DNA of 64,000 nucleotides from Sclerodactyla briareus (Eukaryota; Echinodermata; Holothuroidea; Dendrochirotida; Sclerodactylidae): assembly GCA_026419785.1 (NCBI GenBank), contig JAODTK010003776.1:62001-126000 (forward strand), read 5' to 3'. A program made the translations under genes and the position numbers. The notes under the pieces are model-generated. The model did no database searches. It was given only the letters and a program-made list of their open reading frames with translations, and was not told the origin of the DNA. Positions 59,220-64,000 of the stretch are shown here, piece by piece (positions within the stretch are counted from its first letter, which is position 1; each line of letters opens with the position of its first letter).

Positions 59220-59760
59220 TTATCCGCAATATTCTTCCAAATATTGAGATGCAAATGAGCATCTCGGGTATTTTGGTAGCCGTATATTGTACAGGGGAGG
59301 GTGTCTTTTCACGAGCTCCATCAACCCTTCTGGTTTCCACCACGGATATATCGATTTTTTATCGTGGCGGATGACGTCATATTGCGGACGACAAGGGTAT
59401 TCGCATACCGGACTGATGGCTACCAGGAGAGCCATCCGGTTGCGGCACGTCGCACTCGGAATCGCGTCCGTAATCATCAGAATCACGATATGGATATGAC
59501 AGGGAGAAGAGCAATGAGCCCCCGGGCAGCAATCCGACACCCGCACCTCTCGTTCGCATACGCGATAAAGGCTGCCAAATCCATGCGGGCCAAGACCTAA
59601 CTCATAGCCTTCTCTACTGACACCAATGGAGGCATTGAAATCACTCAAAAATACCCTTGGGTCAGAAGTTGGAACAGCATCGCACACCGAACTGAGTTGA
59701 TCGAAGGGACATTCTTTAACCAAGTCATCGCTTAATTCCGGTCAGAGCGTACACTACGAG
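59220..59760 (-). pseudogene. RTE-type LINE endonuclease fragment
   Basis: On the minus strand VVYALTG near 59750 matches the VVYAPT motif. It is followed in another frame by FDQLSSVCDAVPTSDPRVFL, then SDFNASIG (usually GDFNA) near 59640, GYELGLGPHGFGSL near 59600 and CEREVRVSDCC near 59545. This order is typical of RTE/craniofacial-development-protein-2-like endonucleases. The downstream 70 residues of the open frame do not match the expected WTWYSP and DHVLV motifs, so homology probably stops near 59530. The rest of the element is absent. It is a dead fragment of a LINE clade different from those at 7, 17 and 24 kb. Confidence 0.75.
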
Positions 59761-59764
59761 AATG

Positions 59765-61185
59765 GATAAAACACCCATGTTGTGGGTGATCCCGCAGAGG
59801 TTAACCTTTGTTGATCGGTGTTACCTGTGTTACCAAGGGAACATGGTGGTTGACCACATCAACAAAACCTCTCCCTGCGTACACCGACTATCGTCGCAGC
59901 CGGACCAGTAATCTGAGTAGTCACCATAGAAATAAACAAGGAGAATGCTATGACAGAAGAATTGTGAGTTCTTTTATACTTTGACGTCATACACGCTGGG
60001 CTCTTACGTCAAAAAACCGCAAAAAGAGTCTGTATTGGAATGCACGTTGCAGCATGTTGAAACAAATATTTCGAATACTTCATTCGCCGAAACACTTGAA
60101 AAAACACGAAGCAAACTGACTGTAAGAAACATGGAAAAATGCTCCGAATATGCTATGAAATATTTTGACTAAATTCCAGCTTTGGAATGGTCAAATTTCC
60201 GCACAAAAAATGTATTTTTAACAATATGAGTTGGACTTTCAGATAGGAAATAACCTATCCGGCATACTCACTACTCAGCATGCAGATCAGCTACCTGAAG
60301 CAACACCAGCAGTGCAGAAGCACTAGTGTAGTCACTCGCTTTGTTTTGTGTGAACGTGGTTGTACTAAGCTCAAGTGGCATATTTGATCATGGATTTTGC
60401 TTCTACTTCAGCTGCCCCACGCCAAGGGTGGTAAGCCAAAATTTGTAACTGTCAAGCTCCCGTGCTCTCCGCGGGGTCTGGGATAAGGTTCGACAGTTAT
60501 TGGTTACACTTAGAACCAAACCTAACGTTCAGCCTAAGGGTGTAACTGTACGTGTAAGTGTAACACAGTAACACTGCTGTAAAAGGAACACTGCAGCTGT
60601 GCTCTCTCATAATTCTACTAACTATAGTCTATAGGCCCCTATTCTTTTCATTAACAATTAGAAGGGCCCGATCTATTAGTATGATCAGGGCGGCGGCCCA
60701 GGGTTTTTCAGGGTTTTACAATGGGGGGGGGGCAAAAATTGATGATTGACTATCTAAGCGGAGCGCCACCACCGGTTGGCGCGAGCGTACCCGAAATTTG
60801 CTGGCGTCTCTCTGAAGCTCCCAGATGACAGGAGATCACCTCTCTGGGCCGTTTCATCGGACACTGAAACTATCTTTAAATTGGCTTTTTTTGTCCTTTT
60901 TTTATTTAAAATTTTCCTCACTTTATGATGGAGAGGGATATTCTCGACGACCAGCATCGACCGCACAGCAGTCAATAAACTGATAGCATACACAAAAAAC
61001 TCGATCGTGAACGAAGGCCTCGTTACAGTGCGCTTATGCGGCAAGGCGTAAGAATGTACTGAACTTTGGACTGCCGATTGTTGGACTTAATAACCGCTGG
61101 AGTAAATGTGCAGACTGGGGGTGGCCGGAATACGTCCCCCAGCCGAATACTGATGAACGCCTCTCTCTGAAGTCGACAGCCACAT
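59765..61185. other. Unassigned DNA, no gene recognised
   Basis: Frames at 59981-60172 (+) and 60754-61259 (-) lack motifs. The DNA from about 60720 on takes on the G-run and GCGC-rich style of the following array and may be its decayed edge. Confidence 0.4.
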
Positions 61186-61189
61186 GCGT

Positions 61190-62020
61190 TTGTCATACAA
61201 TTAGGGTCAGATGAAAAATTTACGAAGAAAACAAAGGCACGCGGGCGAAGCGCGGACATTTTTTATTTTGATTTTTCTACTTACTAATGTTAAAAACTAT
61301 CACCACAACATTTTAATTTTTTTCACAAGGATTTGATTGGGGGAACGTGCCCCCCCGCCCTCCCCCATCTTGAAGATTTGTTCGAATCCGATAAACTTGA
61401 TTTTCAGTACTAGTAGATTCATGCGTGGCATATAATCGGGCCAAATCAAAATTGACGTAGAAAGCACAACCACGCGCGCGCGAAGCGTGCGAAACTTTTG
61501 GGTTTTTGATTTACCTAAGTGTTAAAAACTATCACCACAATATTTTCTCATTGGGGATTTGGGTGAACATTGCCCCCCCCCCCCCCATTGCGAAGATTTG
61601 TTCGAATCCACGAACTTCATGTTTGGTACATCAAATTGATGCGTGGCATATAATCGGATCGAATGAAAATTGACGAAGAAAACACAGCAGGCGAACGTGA
61701 CGCGCGAAAGAATTTTGGGTTTTATTTACCAATAAAAGGATTTGATGGGGAACGTGGCTCCCCATCTGCGAGGATTTGTTCGAATCCGCGAACTTGATTT
61801 TGGTACGTTAGATCCATGCGTGGGATATCATCGGATCAAATGAAAACTGACGAGAAAACACGGCCACGCGCGCGAAGAGCGCTGAGAAAAAGGGATTTTC
61901 ATTTACACAAGAGTAAATACTATCACCACAACATTTTAATTTTTTTCACAAGGATTTGATTGGGGGAACGTGCCCACCCCATCTACGAAGATTTGCTCGA
62001 ATCCCACAAACTTGATAGTA
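61190..62020. repeat. Satellite-like array, unit about 176-232 bp, four copies
   Basis: Units restart near 61190, 61422, 61640 and 61816 with ATGCGTGGCATATAATCGG or a close form (weaker in the first). Each continues with AAAATTGACGAAGAAAACAC, a CACGCGCGCGAAGCG stretch, ACTATCACCACAACATTTTA (missing in the third), GGATTTGATTGGGGGAACGT, a C-run and AAGATTTGTTCGAATCCACG. The third unit is shorter because it lacks the central part. A C14 run lies at 61573-61586. Confidence 0.85.
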
Positions 62021-62039
62021 GTAGTAGCAGTAACATATA

Positions 62040-62170
62040 TAGACACCTCAGCCCACCCCCTACGAAAATGAGTGCGTTAAAACATCGTTTAAACGTTTTT
62101 TTCGGCCCAAAACCCATACGTGGGGGAACGCCCCCCTTGCCCCCCCCCCCCCCGTGGCGCCGCCCCTGAC
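62040..62170. other. C-rich edge of the array
   Basis: GGGGGAACGCCCCCCTTGCC then C14 (62140-62153) and GTGGCGCCGCCCC. It repeats the GGGGGAACG and C-run phrases of the array, so it is probably a diverged last unit or the end of the parent element. Confidence 0.4.
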
Positions 62171-62460
62171 GCATTGCGTTCTGTATTGTACTTGACTACT
62201 CGTCGTTAGCTGCTGCACTGACCAAACATCCTAGCTGTACAAAGCTATCAAATAATTCAGTTGGCCTAAGAGGATATAGGCTCTGTTTAGCGAGTGGGCT
62301 GGGTCGATGTATAGCCTCATCCCTATGGAGCCAATCCCAAGTGCAATTTTGTTCTCCACAAATAGCTTGCCTAGGAATATGCCAGCTCAGCTAGCTAAGC
62401 ATATGGCTTATGATACATCACAAGCGTATCCATCACATCTCTGCGCTTTTCGGTGATCGC
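62171..62460. other. Unassigned DNA, no gene recognised
   Basis: Nothing supportable is seen. Confidence 0.4.
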
Positions 62461-62465
62461 AGCAG

Positions 62466-62830
62466 CAGCTCAGAAACAGAATAGTAAAGCGTATCCAGTG
62501 TCGCTTTGCATGCAACAAGTCCCGGGTTCGATTTCCAGCCGACCAGCACCGGGCGTTTTTCCAGAAGTGGCTGTACTTGCAGTTCGACGGGCGTGTTCCT
62601 GGTCTTAAGGTCCTGCTGTTGAGCAGTTTGGTAATTTTGGGGGGTTGTTTCGGGGCACTTGCAATAGGTCTCGTCGGTCGGCTGTGAGCAGTCGCGTCGA
62701 ACATCTCCGCTTCTCAGGTTCTGAGAAATTGGTCAGGTCCTGGAATTCACTGATCGTCCGTCGGATGGGGATGTGAAATTGCGGTCCCGGAGCAGGGATT
62801 GGTGTCCCTCCCGCCTGTTAATAAAGAGAA
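62466..62830 (+). repeat. tRNA-derived SINE, head like tRNA-Ala (family S)
   Basis: The head AGCTCAG, AGTAAAGCG and CGCTTTGCATGCAACAAG followed by CCCGGGTTCGATTTCC keeps the A and B boxes of a polymerase III promoter, with a TGC anticodon as in tRNA-Ala. The body follows with AGTGGCTGTACTTGCAGTTC, TTGTTTCGGGG and GCGGTCCCGGAGCAGG. It ends near TTAATAAAGAG. Body blocks recur at 9375 (+) and 14640 (-). Length is about 365 bp. It is the best-preserved copy of the family in the window. Confidence 0.72.
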
Positions 62831-63315
62831 ACTTCAAATAGATCTGATTTAAAACTTACAAAAATCCTTCTAAAAATATCAAATAATGATCTCATTCCTT
62901 CTGAGTTAGTACCTATTTTCGTATTTCTATTATCATGCAGCAAAAAACGACATTCGCTATGTAGAGTCTATGTGCAGCCTTAGAATCGTTCCCCAAGTGA
63001 TGTCATGGTTACCTCACACTCCTCGAAAGTAAATTGTTGTAATAATCAAGGCAGTATGCTAGAGTATGTGGGGGAAACCTATCGCTGAGCTTTTGAAATG
63101 TTCGGGAAGTAAAATCGGTTGTCACTTGACAAAATGCATGGCAATTCAGCGAGATATTTCATGTTCAAAAAAATATGTTGCATTTCCACGGAGCCGTACG
63201 TATGAGATAGTAACACAAACGTTGGCTGATTGAGGTAGCAGACGACGTATTGTTTTGGGACACTTTCGTTCACTACTATGGCTATTTTCTATGTTTGACA
63301 GAACGAATACCTACC
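62831..63315. other. Unassigned DNA, no gene recognised
   Basis: Nothing supportable. A 64-codon minus-strand frame at 63079-63273 has no motif. Confidence 0.4.
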
Positions 63316-63319
63316 TGAG

Positions 63320-63327
63320 TATAAAAA
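63320..63327 (+). promoter_or_regulatory. TATA-like box upstream of a possible gene start
   Basis: TATAAAAA, after CCTGAG. A transcript start would be expected near 63350. The sequence beyond is more GC-rich than its surroundings and leads to an ATG in a good Kozak context at 63729. Suggestive only. Confidence 0.3.
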
Positions 63328-63728
63328 GCAACACGCTATCTAATTTCTGACGTTTTTTGCGGCACAAGCCCCGCGGAGAAGGCGACAACAGTCATTGCGG
63401 TTTCGACCAGATCCGTAATTGTCATCTACTGTGGCAGCGTAAGCTACGGATATTCGCGCGTCGCTCGAGCGTCTTCGTTTGTGATGTGACGATACCATTT
63501 CTCGTCAAGCTTCTCGCACGAGCGGCAGTCAGCGTTCTCCGCAGAGTCATTAGGCTCTGCCCCGAAGCCCTTCATTCGGCGTGCTTTCCCGCGGTGGTAG
63601 CAGGTCAGCGATTCCCGACGACAATCACGATTGTGAACTTTAGCGATGAACGAAGAGAAGGAGGGGTTGCCAAACCCTTCCCACCACCCCCAGTAGAGGA
63701 AGAGGAGCCGACTCCTTGGAGGACTACC

Positions 63729-64000
63729 ATGGCGGACGACCCTGCGATACCCTAAACCAGCTATACCGAAAGTGACCAAGGATACATTTCTAAGACTATA
63801 TGAAGTTTTATCGCTAGAAACCACTATCAAGCGCTATTTTGCTAGTTGTAAAAACGAGCCCTACAAATTTTGGGAGGGTTCGCATCCATCGGAGGTCAAC
63901 CTGGTTCACGATATCTGGCAGTGTCTGGTCGAAGCAAGTTGCGGAGGCTCGGTGGAGCTTTCTTTTACTTGCCTATGCTTTGGTGGACCAAACTCATACT
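63729..64000 (+). pseudogene. Possible first exon, frameshifted and cut by the window end
   Basis: ACCATGGCGG at 63726 is a strong start context and encodes MADDPAIP, then a stop at 63753. One frame over, from 63757, an open stretch runs to the window end: PAIPKVTKDTFLRLYEVLSL, then a basic part and EPYKFWEGSHPSEVNLVHDI, WQCLVEASCGG and on. A single missing base near 63753 would join the two, so this may be a frameshifted gene or a sequence error. A related segment at 51609-51850 is broken. I recognise no protein family. An earlier frame (63357-63755, 132 codons, proline- and glutamate-rich near its end) overlaps the start and may be untranslated leader. A mobile-element gene is as likely as a host gene. 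Confidence 0.35.

Overview
This window looks like ordinary non-coding DNA from a metazoan nuclear genome. The base composition is AT-rich. I see no bacterial-style operons and no long open frames. There are many decayed copies of non-LTR retrotransposons (CR1/L2-like and RTE-like), tRNA-derived short repeats, satellite-like arrays, microsatellites, and long poly-A, poly-C and poly-G tracts. The retrotransposon types and tRNA-headed repeats fit a marine invertebrate, possibly a deuterostome such as an echinoderm, hemichordate or cephalochordate. That placement is an inference from style; no gene in the window fixes it.

I could not support any intact host protein-coding gene. Most open frames are 60-140 codons, the length expected by chance in 64 kb, and none carries a recognisable domain apart from transposon fragments. 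The real protein-like signals are: a decayed LINE reverse transcriptase near 7.0-7.9 kb (+); a long, broken two-ORF LINE at about 16.6-19.8 kb (-); a LINE at 24.15-25.54 kb (+) that keeps endonuclease and C-terminal parts but has lost its reverse transcriptase; an RTE-type endonuclease piece at 59.2-59.8 kb (-); a 100-codon frame with one stop at 47.6-47.9 kb; and a possible gene start cut by the window end at 63.73-64.0 kb.

Layout: 0-7 kb is featureless. At 7-26 kb there are LINE remnants, a short dispersed repeat, a 137-bp inverted-repeat element, and two old duplications, one of them split by the LINE at 24.15 kb. At 26.6-27.0 kb a C-rich tract, a hairpin and a TA tract lie close together. 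At 29 kb there is a small tandem duplication, and at 31.9 kb a tRNA-Gly-like relic. At 34.6-38 kb there are tandem repeats, including a satellite of about 150 bp centred on a GGGCCC palindrome, followed by a GATA microsatellite. At 38-58 kb the DNA is a mosaic of three repeat families, here called R1, R2 and R3, plus a nearly identical tandem duplication of 1.16 kb (54.13-56.75 kb). At 61.2-62.0 kb there is another satellite, at 62.5 kb a tRNA-Ala-like SINE, and at 63.3-64 kb a possible promoter and first exon.

The genes do not form a pathway. The story is one of mobile-element decay, local duplication and recombination. All repeat comparisons were made by eye, so their boundaries are approximate.
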